Shown one piece after another: positions 34,449-46,419 of a stretch of 64,000 bases of DNA. Made by a program: the position numbers and the translations under genes. Source of the DNA: Hydractinia symbiolongicarpus (Eukaryota > Cnidaria > Hydrozoa > Anthoathecata > Hydractiniidae); assembly GCF_029227915.1 (NCBI RefSeq), contig NC_079878.1:14942001-15006000 (forward strand), read 5' to 3'. The stretch's first letter is position 1. Each line of letters begins with the position of its first letter. Under the pieces are notes generated by a model. That model saw only the letters and a list, made by a program, of their open reading frames with translations. It had not been told where the DNA came from and ran no database searches.

Positions 34449-35390
34449 TCTATATAATAATAGCCGTATTTTGTGTGTTCAAAAGGGTTACCGATATTCC
34501 TTTGATCTTTCCGCAAATTTTTAGAACCCAGGGGGTTGCTTAATTGGAAATCTTATAATTTATCAAAATAAATTACAGAAATTAATTTATTTCCTTACAT
34601 AATTTAATTAATTTAAATACGCCATTTTTAATAATAATTACCCCCGTGACTTCAATCGCCGTTTTCGCTCAGGAGCTACAGAAAACAAATGGGACAGTTT
34701 ACTGATAGTTTTACTGACTTTGTTTTAACCGCTCGCACATAGTACACCAATCAAAACGCTTGATTGTTTGAAAAACCAATCCAAGACTTTCGCGGCCTAG
34801 TAACGCCGACGAAGAAACATGAGGACCGAAACATGATGGCCATTTTAGTTTTTAGAAGAAGGTCAGTTCAGTGCTGTTTGTAAGTCTGTTTCACATTTTT
34901 GTCTTCTATAAGCTTTTTATTTTCGTAACATTGGTTCTTTGTATGTTCTAAAATGTTGTCATGTTTTTAGTCACGTACAGATCTTAAACGCACCAGTTTT
35001 AGGATTTTTGGCTAGGAACGAATATTCTTTAGCTAATAGCCTTACCTTTTTACTAATTTTGTTTGATATAGGAGGTTTTTCTCCAACCCAACATTTATTT
35101 TTATATCGAGGATGTAGCCACTTAGCTAGCTCATATATTTACCTTAAAAGTGAGAGTATAAAAATTCAGTTTGGCTATCAATATGGCAATATTCTCAGCG
35201 ATAAGTCTTATGCCAAATGCAGTTTAGCTAGGTGGCTACAACTTTAATTATTTTCCTTAAAACTTTTTTTGCAAATAAAATAGCTGAGCAATTGCTTTAG
35301 CTGGTGGGGTAACGACAGGCTGTTCCCTGTGTTGTCATTTTAACCGAAGTTAATAAAGTTTTTTTGGAGAAGGGGTACAGTTAAACATAG
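34449..35390 (+). mobile_element. Helitron unit 21, 5' part only
   Basis: TCTATATAATAATAGCCG start, then the same AAAAGGGTTACCGATATTCC and body as unit 18. Similarity is lost near 35390, and no 3' hairpin is present. Confidence 0.7.
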
Positions 35391-35740
35391 CAGATTGCAT
35401 GAAAGCAAGATAAATATTCCAGCGATACTTAATTTATATTCCGCTACGATTTTTTAAAAGAACTTCGTAGAAATGTGTAAACACAGCTAAGAGTGCTTCA
35501 ATTCTCAGCGGGCGGTGCGCATGCTTCGACTTCAGCGGTAGCGATGCATAAACGACTGGTCTGTGGCCTGCAAAATACGGGTTAAGACACGCACAACATG
35601 ATAAGAAGCAGGAAATTTCGTCGGGGAAAAAAAGAAGAATTAAGGCACGGGGGAGCGGGTAAGTGACGATATTCGGTCAGATCGCATGTCACTTTTGGTC
35701 GCACAAGCCGAAACCAATACACTCCTCTCCTCCGGGACGA
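35391..35740. other. Unmatched segment inside the Helitron array
   Basis: About 350 bases with no match to other units, somewhat more GC-rich (GCGGGCGGTGCGCATGCTTC). It contains CATAAACGACTGGTCTG, which resembles a decayed unit junction. Origin unknown. Confidence 0.4.
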
Positions 35741-37090
35741 GTGTAATTACCCCCGTGATCTGAATCGTCCATTCGGCTCGGTATCCACAGAAAACAAATA
35801 GGACACTTTTACTGACAGTTTTATTACTTTATTTTGACCGTTCCCGCGTAGTATACCAATCAAAACGCCTAATTCTTTGAAACACCAATCCAAGATTTTT
35901 GCGCCCTGGAGATGCCAACGAAGGAACATGATGACGAAGGCCATTTTGGTTTTGAAAGTGGTCGTGGCGAGTGCTGGGTTTGAAGGTCTGTTTGACTTTA
36001 TTTGTCTTCTAAAAGCTTTTTATTTTGTGATATTTGTTATCTTTATGTTCTTATAAATATATTTTCACGTTTTTTAGCCATCTTAAACGAGCCATCTTTC
36101 GAGGCGATTTTTGGCTAGGAACGAAGATTTTTTAGCATCATTCTACAGCCAGCTAGCTATAGCTACCCTTACTTATTACCATTCAGTTTGGTATAACAGC
36201 TTTTTAACATAACCAATATTTATTTTTATGTCGAAGTTGTGTTTATCTAGCTCTTCTTACCTACCTCTGGGTAAAAAGTGAATGCTAAATTAATGCAGTT
36301 AGGCAGCTACCACTTTTATTACTGTTATGAAAACTTATGCTGCAAAATAAAAAAGAGTATTTTTTTAACTGAACAGGATAACGGCTTTAACTTTCCTGAG
36401 TTTTTTTAAAAATGGTGTTACGCCTATACTCATGTGCGACACGGTTTACCTGTACTAAGCGCTTAGTACAGTGTTAACAACGGCTATTTCCTGTGTTTCT
36501 GTTTAACCGAAGTTGCAATAACGTTTTTTCCAGAAAAAGCTATTACACCTATATGGATAGGTCACATTGTTTACCTGTACTGAGCACTCAGCTTGGAGTA
36601 ACATTTCTTTTGAACTTTCACCGGGAACATTCTCCAAAAAATAAAATTCTGGTGTTTAACGCCGAGTATGCTATGAAGGGGTAACAACGGGTTGTAAACT
36701 GTGCTAAAAGGGTATATATTAAACAAAAACACATGTCCAACACGGTTTACCTGTACGAAGTGCTCAATTCAGTGTTAACGACGGGCTGTTTCCTGTGATT
36801 CTGTTAAACTGAAGTTGCGATAAAGTTTTTTTTTTTTGGAAAAAGGTATTACACCTAAATGAATGCGCGACATTGTTTACCTATGCTAAGGTAAACAATT
36901 TCAGGCTGCCCGGAGCAACATTCATTTTTGAACTTTCACCAACATATGCATACCTGTACTAAAGCGATCCATCTGATCGTGTGGCACAGTTTACGGCTCT
37001 TATTAAGCGCTCCACAGAGTGTTGAAAACTCCGAGTCACATCTTGACTTGTGGCTTACCCTGGCGTTTCGACGCCGGGTTTCCCGGCTAG
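35741..37090 (+). mobile_element. Helitron unit 22, 5'-truncated, right end of the array
   Basis: Begins inside the body (TAATTACCCCCGTGATCTGA, as in units 18 and 21) and ends CTGGCGTTTCGACGCCGGG, then TTTCCCGGCTAG at 37090. The next base is T, the host side of the A^T site. Confidence 0.8.
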
Positions 37091-37706
37091 TACAAACAAA
37101 TTATTCAAAAATAACTTATTGGTAATTAAACTACTAGAATCTATAAAAAGAAGCTAGACAATATTACAACACTAGTAAGAGGTTTAAATTATAGAACTAT
37201 AAATAGAAACAAGTGTATAACAAAAATTAATGTATTAAAAAGGTTTTTCTGCATGTTACAAGGGAAGACGTGACCTACACGGCCTTTACAAACATTTCAA
37301 GGAGCTTCAATATCAATGCGAAAACTGTAGACTCAGGAAAGAGGTAGTTGTGAACAAAATATTTTTTAAAGTTATCTAATTTAAAAAAAACGTTTGTTAT
37401 TCAAAACTTAGGTTTCAAGAGATAAAAGAAAGCACTGGTCTTTCTCGCTTTATTTTTTAAAGCCAGGAAAACAATAAAGGAAAGAAATGCTTTTAAAAGG
37501 GTATATCATGAAGTCTAGGTGAAATACGATCCTTGGGAATATAATTGATAGTATAAAACTTTATCAATCTATGTTTTATAAATACGTTATTCCAGTATTT
37601 CATATCTGGTCTTTCTTTCGAACGATAATAACACAACTCTTTGCTGTCATACTTGACTTGTTGAAGTAAGTATTGGTACTAAATGATTCAGATGGTTGGA
37701 GAGATA
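37091..37706 (-). other. 3' flank of gene B
   Basis: The 616 bases between the gene B stop and the array. It holds a minus-strand AATAAA at 37449-37454, a likely poly-A signal. Nothing else was recognised. Confidence 0.5.
37449..37454 (-). promoter_or_regulatory. Probable poly-A signal of gene B
   Basis: AATAAA on the minus strand, about 255 bases past the stop codon and before the Helitron array. Confidence 0.4.
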
Positions 37707-38783
37707 TTAACTGAAGAGACCAGCAAACTTGATTCGATGATCTTGTACATTTTGCTGATGCGTTTTTAACATTTTATGAGAAAGTACTTGTTGTTTATCC
37801 TCGATCGTTTCGTGGCACACAGTACACATAAAACCAGTAAGAGGGACGATGAATTCTGGAAAGGCGAAAAGAGGAAATATCTCTTCAAACCTATCTATAT
37901 AACGCAAAACCTATCCAGGCAAAAATTTTAGGAGTAAATGAAAGCAGACAGACAGACAAGATTACAAGACATAAAGTAAAAGCGACTTACTATCATCTGA
38001 ATCATCAACAATAGAAGTAGGTGATTCATCCTCTTTCTGGTGAACACCTATTTCAGATTTCTCTAAATCAAGCAGTTTATTCTTAAAGTTTTCTAACTCA
38101 TGCTCTAAGTCTCTATTGCGTTGTTTTATTTCAAGTAGTTGCGTTATTTGACTTTTACTAAAGTTATTTGCATTTGGAAGCTGTTCTGTAGAAGTTTCTG
38201 TATTTTCAGTGCATTTGTGCACATCTGTTTTCATGGTCACAGTATTTACCTCATTCTGTGTAATTAAAGACAAAACTGGCTCGCTATAGTTTTCTGTTTG
38301 TTTAACTTCATCCTCTTGAACCATGGTTTCTGTTACTTTTGCTTCGACTTGTCTTTTAAGACGTTCCTTAAATTCACAAGTATTAAGTTCAGTTTCTGAG
38401 ATGGAAATTGTTGAAAAGTCATTTTTGTTACTTATTTCTTTTGCATTGTTTTCATATCTTCGTATTTCTTCAGCAGTATCTCCTGAAACTACATCAATCA
38501 TATCATTAACACATTCTTTACCAGCTGTACTAGTCTGTTGATGTCCAAAAACCTGATGCGTAGTTTCTTTGCATGGCTCTTCTATAATAGTGTCTTGTTT
38601 AAACGGTGAAGTTATCGCCTTGTTTTGTTTATTAGGAGATATTCGTTCTGTATGTTGCTCACACAACATTTTCGGTTTCTTATCCTTTTCAAGCTGATTT
38701 TTATCTGATTTCTTCACGTCATCTTTGTGTGTATGCCAATAATTTGTTGCATGTATTTTCGTAACTTCCATTAGATGGTTAGC
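37707..38783 (-). CDS. Gene B, 3' exons: coiled acidic/Lys-rich region and last zinc finger
   Basis: Exon 38783-37991 begins after an AG (TATGAAG) in phase 0 with ANHLMEVTKIHATNYWHTHK, which aligns with LDKLFQDLKSEALTYWKEQ of gene A. It is long, polar and Lys/Glu/Thr-rich, and ends with a probable coiled coil (LLEIKQRNRDLEHELENFKN). The donor is GATA|GTAAGT, phase 1. The last exon, 37894-37707, supplies the two missing bases, reads RFEEIFPLFAFPEF and a matrin-type finger (FMCTVCHETIEDKQQVLSHK, then MLKTHQQN), and stops at 37707-37709. I join it to the exons at 56220-59967, because the phase and homology to gene A fit; the 17.4-kb intron between them contains the Polinton. Confidence 0.72.
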
Positions 38784-39133
38784 CTTCATAGAGAAAATTT
38801 AATTTAATTTAACCGATAGATAGGATATCTTAAAGATTTCTATGGAAACCAATAAATAAAAGTTTATTGATTGGTTCAAAAGATATTCAATTTTAGTTAA
38901 AGCAGAGAAGTTCCATGCTCCAAGTCTGCAAATAAAATCGTGAAGCTAGACTGCAAAAGGTTTTTAGAAAAAATGGAATAACTTTGGTTGAGAACACGTT
39001 TGTCAATTCAACTTATACGAACCTCTTTGTCCTGTTTGGGAGGTTCTAGAAAACCATTTAGAATTAACGGTGGCGTAATATTAACTTTTTTCTATATTCT
39101 TTTTTTGTGATGTAGAAATTTTTGTTCGCCATA
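38784..39133 (-). other. Gene B intron, part left of the Polinton
   Basis: Unique AT-rich sequence between the exon acceptor and the Polinton end. The Polinton flank reads CCATAA on this side and CCATTC on the other, a possible degraded 6-bp target duplication. Confidence 0.5.
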
Positions 39134-39560
39134 AGTAGCATGGATTGGGCGAATCGAAAAAACACTTTACAATTTCACTTGTAGCACAGAAGATTCTAGC
39201 GAGCATCCCACACACCAACTCCAGATGTTTTTCGGTGCTTTTCTGCTTAGCAGGCTCAGCTTCCCTGCTCCTAATACTCTATGCAGTTTGTGCTATACTA
39301 GGCATTAAGGAACATTTTTAAGGGTGAACTTTCAGAGGCCGTTCCAGCATTAGAACAACGCAATTAGGCAGAAAGACGGCCCACCTTCTCGCTGATCTGT
39401 GGCCTCACGGTCTGTCCATCGCAAAACAGTTATAATAAAGGTCTGACCTGATATTTATGCAAAACATTACTTGTGGTGCCACTCGTGGAATCGGAACGCA
39501 AAGTCACTCAAAAACATTTAAACACGCAAATACTCAATTCTTTTAAATTTTTAATATTTT
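39134..39560 (+). repeat. Polinton left terminal inverted repeat
   Basis: Complementary to 55540-55988, with shared blocks such as GTGACTTTGCGTTCCGA (reverse strand), CTGCTAAGCAGAAAAGCA, GCCTAATTGCGT and AATTGTAAAGTGTTTT. The arms differ by indels and point changes, showing age. Confidence 0.9.
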
Positions 39561-39715
39561 GCTATACGATTTTGTGTATTAAAAACGAGGAATTAAAAAA
39601 TAAAGCTATTCCGTGTTTATGAATAATTTATTACTTGAAAAACTATCAATAATAGAAACTTATTCATTTTTATTTCTATAATATTTTCAAATATCAACCG
39701 TAGAAGAGACGAAAT

Positions 39716-39970
39716 TTATTGAATAAACGAATAAGCAACGGGATACTTCAATTTTATGTACAAACATGAGTGTTTACTCTCTTTTAACCTCTTAATAATG
39801 CCATCCCAAGCCTCAACCACAACCACACTAGTCTTCTCGTCAATTATTTTAACATCTGAACGTTGATGATTATTAAAATAAAAAAGCATCTTTTGTTGTC
39901 GTCTAATATTTCTTAGTATTGCCGAATAAATCTGAGTTAACAACAACAAAGAATGTAATCTATCCAGCAA
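39716..39970 (-). pseudogene. Short unrecognised frame near the Polinton left end
   Basis: An 84-codon open frame (LHSLLLLTQIYSAILRNIRR; VVVVEAWDGIIKRLKESKHS; LYIKLKYPVAYSF) between the capsid pieces and the terminal repeat. It may be a capsid C-terminal part or a separate small gene; not recognised. Confidence 0.3.
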
Positions 39971-40111
39971 CGGTTATCTCCTCTTATCCAACCGTTCATC
40001 TGCAATAACGTCATCTACAATAAACAGCACCTAACAACCTCCCAGTTCCCTACTAAAAACCCAATAACTTCAAACAACCTATCACCAGGCTCAATCAAAA
40101 ATACACAATCA

Positions 40112-41093
40112 TCAGTCCACAACCACGTTCTTTCCACAAAGTCTTCCTTCCGCCCATTTCCATGCTCCTGCAAGCGACCACAAGCAATGTTTCTTCACCT
40201 CTTCACACTGATGATGACTTTTAAGACCCGAACTATACAATTGATTCGAATGACCCTCTACCGTCACACTCACCTTACTAATTATAGGATTATAAAAATT
40301 CTCACTACCATACCTATTTTCATACTCAAACAAAATCAATACCCTCTAACGATCTAGAGGGTATATTAAACCGAAATTCCAAACACTATCAGCCTTATCG
40401 ACAGCCACCGTCCTGTGTGTCAACACCCTGTTATACAAAACAGCAGTATCCGCATAATTCCTCCTAACCTCATTCGCCAAAGTCTTATCATTAACGTCAT
40501 GCTCCAAAGTTATTCCATCAATCGTATACGGAGCATTATTATCCATACTCGTAATAACACTCCCATAATCGTTAAACGTCAACTCGTAAGTCAACCTCTC
40601 CGATAATCCAGATTGATGGAAGGGCATAGTACCCTCAAGCAACTCAAAATCTAATAGAATACAAAATTTACCCACCCTTTGCACCCACCCTCAACTTTCT
40701 TAAATTCTCACTACAAATACCCAGGCGAATATTGCCTCCCCACTGTCCACTTGTCATCCACAAATCCTGCCAACACATCAACTTATCAAAATCATCAATA
40801 GACACAAGTTTATAGTACTCTATCTTAACGACAACTTGCTTAACAACCGCCCTACCCAAATAATTAACAACAGTTGTATCACCATCCATGATCTTAAGTT
40901 TAACATTGAACGAAAATCCCGACGTAACTGGAACAACAACACCATCACTAGACAAATTAGGAAATCTAAGTGTCAAAAGTTGATTCTGGTCAATTGTGCT
41001 CGGATCATTAGTGACTGATATATGGTGCATCAAGCCTTTAATTACACGTGGTCTTCTAATACTTCTTGTGAGCAATAACTTATTCCCATACAT
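40112..41093 (-). pseudogene. Polinton major capsid protein (double jelly-roll), frameshifted
   Basis: The family forms the icosahedral shell in related viruses. Three consecutive pieces in different frames: 41093-40668 (RRPRVIKGLMHHISVTNDP; LGRAVVKQVVVKIEYYKL; SIDDFDKLMCWQDLWMT), 40684-40346 (LLDFELLEGTMPFHQSGLSE; RLTYELTFNDYGSVI; VLYNRVLTHRTVAVDKADSV) and 40339-40112 (NFYNPIISKVSVTVEGHSNQ; LYSSGLKSHHQ). The order and motifs are those of Polinton capsid proteins. Breaks near 40680 and 40340 make it non-functional as it stands. The likely C-terminal part after 40112 was not recognised. Confidence 0.85.
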
Positions 41094-41095
41094 AT

Positions 41096-41589
41096 TTTAT
41101 TCACATAGGTGTTTTCCTAAAGTGCAAAACAACTTCAATAGGATAATTCGTGAAAGTTTTACCATCAACAATACTAACATTCGGAGAATGAATACACACC
41201 CACAACAACCTCTTATACAAAATATTTCTAGGTTCCATATTCACAACGCTTCAATACCGAATCGTCTTCCCACTGACATGCCAAATATATAAATCCCTAC
41301 ACTTAGCTCCATCAACTATATTATCACAACTATTTAACTCTTTCAATCTAAACGACAAAGATCTAAGGCCTTCAAAAGTATCAAGTTTCAAAATCATTTG
41401 CCTCAAATATTTAGGCATAACAACGTCATCACTAATACTAACCTTTCCATTTTGTTCGGTAAACGTATAAAACCCCGCCTTCAAAATCTTCTCTTTATCA
41501 CAAGACGAAACCATCTTGTCCACAAGAACATTATAAGACGAAGAAATAAAACTTGCACTAACCAACCCTACTAACAACACCAAACTCAC
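41096..41589 (-). pseudogene. Polinton small protein upstream of the capsid gene, possible minor capsid
   Basis: The main open piece is 41589-41251, with a hydrophobic start (VLLVGLVSASFISSSYNVLV) and then KAGFYTFTEQNGKVSISDDV, MPKYLRQMILKLDTFEG and LYIWHVSGKTIRY. Similar-looking coding sequence continues in other frames to about 41096 (NVSIVDGKTFTNYPIEVVLH). Its place next to the major capsid gene suggests a minor capsid (penton) role, but no motif proves that. Confidence 0.42.
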
Positions 41590-41599
41590 AAGTCTTACT

Positions 41600-43180
41600 A
41601 ATATCCGTAATCCTCATATACATTTACCTCCTCCACAAATAATATCCCAATAATCCAATCACACCAGCAACAAATGCGATCTCTCCAATCTTTTGTTTCT
41701 CATTAGGTACGTAATAGTCACTCAGTTTCGTCTCATTAAACTACAACAACCTAACCCCTAACCTGATAATCATCCCTGACCTTTCTATTCCTCCTCAATG
41801 TCTAATTACATCAATCCTCTGAGCCCTCTCCTTATTAATTATATCCAGTCTCTACAAAGTCTTATCATGTCTATTTCTCTCTTCATCAGTACCACCAAGC
41901 ATTCTAGCAATCACACCATCACCACTAAAAGCAGCAGCATTAACCACAGCAGAACCAACCATCATCGCTAGCACTCGCCATTTCCTTAGAACCAAAAACA
42001 ATCCAATCCCACAATCAACCGACAAAACCAATGCAGTCTTCTCTTCTTCATGTTCCTCGAGTGGTTTGCTTACTTCGGAAATATGATGGAATGGTTACTC
42101 TTAGATACACGTTTAGCAGGTACACGTTTAGTGGATACATGATTACTATTAACCTCAATATTAGTCTCCCCAATCCTCATAGTAGGCTCTGCAAGCTTAG
42201 TGCTATAATGCTAACCCTTATAGCCAAGCCTGACCAACATATCCAACGACAACATATTCGCTCCATAAGCCACGGGAAAATCAACTTAACTTCTGGCATA
42301 ATTCAACAAACTTTCATATCTACTAATATCACCATCAATATCAACGGCTCTTACAACGATAACCTCAAGTTTTTGAAGATACCCCCTCCGTGCTATCGGA
42401 TGAAAAATACTCCTCTTCACACCAATCTGACTAACGATCAACAAATAACGATATTCCATCACACTTTCAGAAATTAATGGCAAAGCTTTCTTATTAAACC
42501 CCTACTTCTATCAATTATCCACCTTGAATAAATAAATTATTCAACCAATCACCACTACCACTCCTATTCCAAATTTACCCGATCAAACATTATAATACTG
42601 AGAAAAACCACTTTCACCGGGTAACATCACCCGAAGAGTGTGTAATATCCTCCTGACATGATAATAAACATGAAACCTATAAACACCCTTTAACATCCCA
42701 CCACCTCTATGTTAATGATCGGTAGAAATACCTAAACACGTAAAAGCACGATAAATAGCAAACCCAAGTTGAACAGCCCAATAACCAAAATACTTAACAC
42801 TTCCCCACAACTTCAAATCCTCACTGCTTTCAATAAGGCCATTAGGATGACTGGTACGTGAAATATCGGAACTATAATGAGTACACACGTTGGAAAACAC
42901 GATATCAAAAAAGTCCGTTGACGTCACATACATCCGATGCTTATGTAGGTTCTATACACTTAACGGATAATCACCAATTCTATAATCCCTTCCTTTTTTC
43001 AATCAGATAACTTACACCTGGCCTAAACTTATAAATATTAATTTTGTTGTAATATATAATAAAACTATTCCACCCACACCAGCAAGCGTTGTCCTTAAAG
43101 GTAATTAACTCCTGTATGTACGGAGGTGTGGCACCCGATATCAGCAGCAAATATCTGAAAATCATAAGGCAGAACCACAT
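41600..43180 (-). pseudogene. Polinton minus-strand gene remnants, unassigned
   Basis: Several small frames: a conserved-looking piece at about 41800-41950 (AFSGDGVIARMLGGTDEERN), 42483-42286 (MPLISESVMEYRYLLIVSQI), 42933-42712 (LKLWGSVKYFGYWAVQLGFA) and 43180-42980 (ELITFKDNACWCGWN; INIYKFRPGVSYLIEKRKGL). The DEERNRHD segment resembles small Polinton proteins of other cnidarians from memory. None carries an ATPase or protease motif I can defend. Confidence 0.4.
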
Positions 43181-43189
43181 TTTTTCAAA

Positions 43190-45400
43190 ATTACCCAGAG
43201 TTCCTCAACGTTGTCCGTCATTTTGGCTAGCGCTGAAACTTGTGACTGAGACAGGGTTGGAAGCTCAGGGATCGTGGCTTGAAACTAAAGACATGCAAAG
43301 AAATGCCATGAATAGTACAAGGGAAGGAAGAGGAATTCTTAAGTAATTTTTTTTCATTGGATTTACAAGAATTTGAGGTACCCCACAATGAGAAGTAAAG
43401 AACAGAAACGCCTTTCCAATGTCTTATGATGACGGATGGTCACATCTGGATAATATTTATTTTGTGATTTTAAGCTACCTAGCCAGTACTATGCCAGCAC
43501 TCCAGGGCACATTTGTTATTAAATAATTATAAGTGATAAAGTACAAGAGCTAAATATATTACTTAAGTGTAGCTAGCTGCACAAAAGATTTTTCAAGGCA
43601 TTCTGTCATTTTAAATAAAAATAGCTAGGCAGTTATTTGGACCTCCCATAGCATTCAAGACTTGAGTATATAGCTAGTTAGGTATGCAAGACATTACATG
43701 TTGGTAAACATGTTTCCACGACAAACTGAAACCTATATTTCATAAATAAATTATGTAGATTTTCAGTTTTCTTTTATGAAATAACAAAATTTGGGAAAGT
43801 ATAGCCAGAAGTAATATTCGCTTGAAGTGGGAAGACCTACTCGTCAGGTTAAGACTTAGTAAAGTGTAAACTGTTTCACATGGAGGACACTTAGTGTAAT
43901 GTGTCACAAATCCAGTGGAGCACTTATAGCATTAAGAATATCTTTTTCATAAACCAACATTCACAGGACTAATGATAAAGATAAGCCTATTGTTACTTCT
44001 GCAAAGCAAATACAGTTGTTTAGCATTTTTCATTTTGCATAAAAATTTCCTGTGGATATTCAAAAATTAATTGTGAGTGGCAGCAGACTGGGCGATTAGT
44101 GCAAAGTAAACGTGTTGCAGATCCAGTTGGACAAAAAAATAACTTTCTAACCACTTTGTATTTATATGGCATAAAATTTAGATTATGTATTTAGCACTGT
44201 GCTTTAGAAGCACATTCCCACTTTCTCTGAGCTGGATAAGGTATTTGGTCCTAAACCTGGGACACATTTTATCTGTTTAAATTATTTATAAACCTGAAAA
44301 TCACTTAGAATGTTTTCTGTACACATGGCTTGTCAAAATTGATATGTTGTCAAAAAAAGTTTATCGGCGTCTCCAAAAATGGGCAAAATTAAGAACTCAG
44401 AAACTACGATAGTAGTAAAAAAAAATTTGGGGTTCATTTCATCAAACTGGTTTAAAAAAAGTAATACTAAGTTTCAAGTCATTATTTCAATTTTTACTGA
44501 AGTAATAGGACTTTTACTTAGTATAGTTTTAGCATAGTTTTTCAAACTGCTGACACCAAAATGACTGCAGGGAATAATCGGTTTGAAAATATTTATAATA
44601 TTTTAATAACAAACTTTTTCTCTTGATGTGTTTTTATTTTCCTGCAAAAGTTCTTGCATAGCTTATGTATTAACATTAGGATAAGAACGAAAAAGTTACT
44701 GTGAGACATGGGTTTTAAACTTAAAAATTTCCATCGAGAAATTTGAAAACTAATGAATGACAAAATCGCAAAAGTTTATCTTCAAATTTTTAATTTTTGT
44801 TAATGTAAAAGTAATCCACATGAAAAAAGTTTCTGATGCTTTTTATGAAGAAATCTTCCATATTAGCCATATGGGGTAACTTGATGAACAATGCATTTTC
44901 CTGCAGGTGTTCTAAAATATGTGTAGTATAATCTTAAAAAATGTGATGTAATTTTCCTCTTTAAGTTTTGACTTTTAACCCAGCTAAAAAGCTCATCCTT
45001 GTCCTTTCATGCTTAGTCTAGCTAGCTATAGCGAAAAAGTTTAATATTAAAACTTGACTTATTTTACTGAGTATTAAGTAATAAATGCTAGTTTAATCCT
45101 AAATGTAACTATAGTAGCTAAGCTACCTGTAAGAACAACATCAAACAACATCGAGGTTGTTCTCTTTTGTAAACAAACCCATTGGTATTTTTGTAATAAG
45201 TACCAAATTTTATGTGTTTATTTCATGCGCTTATGAGTGTAACCAAAGTGCCCTGTACGTACGTCCTAAAAATTTATGTCGTTGGCTCACTCTTTACGAA
45301 TGACACCCCGTAACAAAGGAAAACCATGCTTTGCTATTTACCGTAACTTATACCGAGATTTGGTTGTTATATATATCAGAATTAATTGTCTTTAAATGAT
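43190..45400. other. Non-coding 2.2-kb stretch inside the Polinton, probable nested insertion
   Basis: AT-rich and without coding potential, between two blocks of minus-strand Polinton genes. It contains GCTAGCTA-type runs (about 43568, 45018) like host non-coding DNA. Terminal repeats were not found, so the element type is unknown. Confidence 0.4.
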
Positions 45401-45411
45401 CAACAACAAAC

Positions 45412-46404
45412 TTTACGGTTATTTTTCCCAATAAGACCAGGAAGTACATCCAATGCCTTCTCCCCAAGTTTAGCCAACAACCTTGATAGAGATTTTATTT
45501 GTTTCTTCATCCATTCACCTGCACCCTTAAGCTCGGTTCCCAGTGTGGTTTAAGTGTGTTTTTAAGTATGTTTTAAATACGATTTTAAAGTTAAAGCATA
45601 ATGTGAACGTGTTCGTGTTTTAAATTTTTTGGCATAAAACCTGTTTAAACCACAGATAAAATAAAACCTTAGATCAAAAAATTTTGATATTGTGGTTTAA
45701 AGTTCAAAGGCGCCGACAAATGCCGAAGGAGTTTTCAACGATTTTAGGGCACATTTTGCGCATTTTCACGTTAAGACAAAAAACAGAATAAAAAATGGCA
45801 GAAAAAAAACTAAGTTTGGGACAGAAAGAGAATCTTAGCGAATATCCAGTGATTTTTGATAAATCACACAAAGGCTACCAAGAGAGAAACGCTACATGTT
45901 TTTGCTTTTAAAACACAGTGGGAATGCTCGGGTTTTATTTTAATTTTTAAAACACATTTAAAATCTTTTAGGTTTGATATTTAAACCCAAGTTAAACCAC
46001 AGTGGGAACCAAGCTTAACCACCACCACTACTACCACCAATATTATCACTACTACCACCAATATTATCACCACCACCACTAATACCACCCTCCACAGCCA
46101 ATATAATAGTACTAACTCTCACACCGATAGCTGTAAGTATAGAAGCAATAGTAACCCCCTGCCCCCTAGGCAACGTCTTTACCCTTTCCTTCAACGACAC
46201 ATCACCATTCATAAATTGCTTAAACGACTCCTTAATCTTCACAAACTCACTAGACAACTTACCCTTTAAGATTAAAATTTGTTCCTTACGCATACCAAAA
46301 TTTTCCTTCAGCTCCACAATCCTATCCTCAACTTTCTTCCTCTGCTTTACATATTCATCACTCAACTCATCACTCTCCCCAATAATAAAATCATTGTTTC
46401 TCAT
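45412..46404 (-). pseudogene. Polinton membrane-associated protein, split by a MITE
   Basis: The N-terminal part (46404-46015) has a charged, probably coiled region (KQRKKVEDRIVELKENFGMR), then a hydrophobic segment (GVTIASILTAIGVRVSTIIL) and Gly/Ser repeats. A 484-bp MITE (45531-46014) interrupts it, and the present stop is made by the TTAA target bases. Coding sequence of the same type resumes on the other side (about 45524-45412: GEWMKKQIKSLSRLLAKLGE, LDVLPGLIGKN). Polintons of other animals carry a protein of this layout; its role is unknown. Confidence 0.62.
45531..46014. mobile_element. PiggyBac-type MITE (484 bp) with TTAA duplication
   Basis: Ends GCTCGGTTCCCAGTGTGGTT and, in reverse, GCTTGGTTCCCACTGTGGTT, flanked by TTAA at 45527-45530 and 46015-46018. 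There is no transposase. A related right end (GGGGACCAAGC followed by TTAA) occurs at the edge of the minisatellite near 4543. Confidence 0.85.
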
Positions 46405-46419
46405 ACTCCTGATCCAAAT

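Larger units (their letters stand above)
16075..37090 (+). mobile_element. Tandem head-to-tail array of Helitron elements (about 22 units)
   Basis: Units begin TCTCTATAATAATAGCCG (small variants) and end in a hairpin plus CTAG or CTGG. These are the two diagnostic Helitron ends: 5' TC, and 3' stem-loop plus CTRR. Units are joined directly, CTAG|TCTC, with no host bases between them. Two 3' hairpins occur: CCCGGCGTTTCGACGCCGGG on long units and CCCGTGGATTTTTCCACGGG on short units. The base before the first unit is A (16074) and the base after the last is T (37091), the A^T target expected of Helitrons. All units point the same way. Long units carry degenerate internal repeats; one holds Rep coding sequence, another a DIRS-type insertion. 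Confidence 0.87.
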
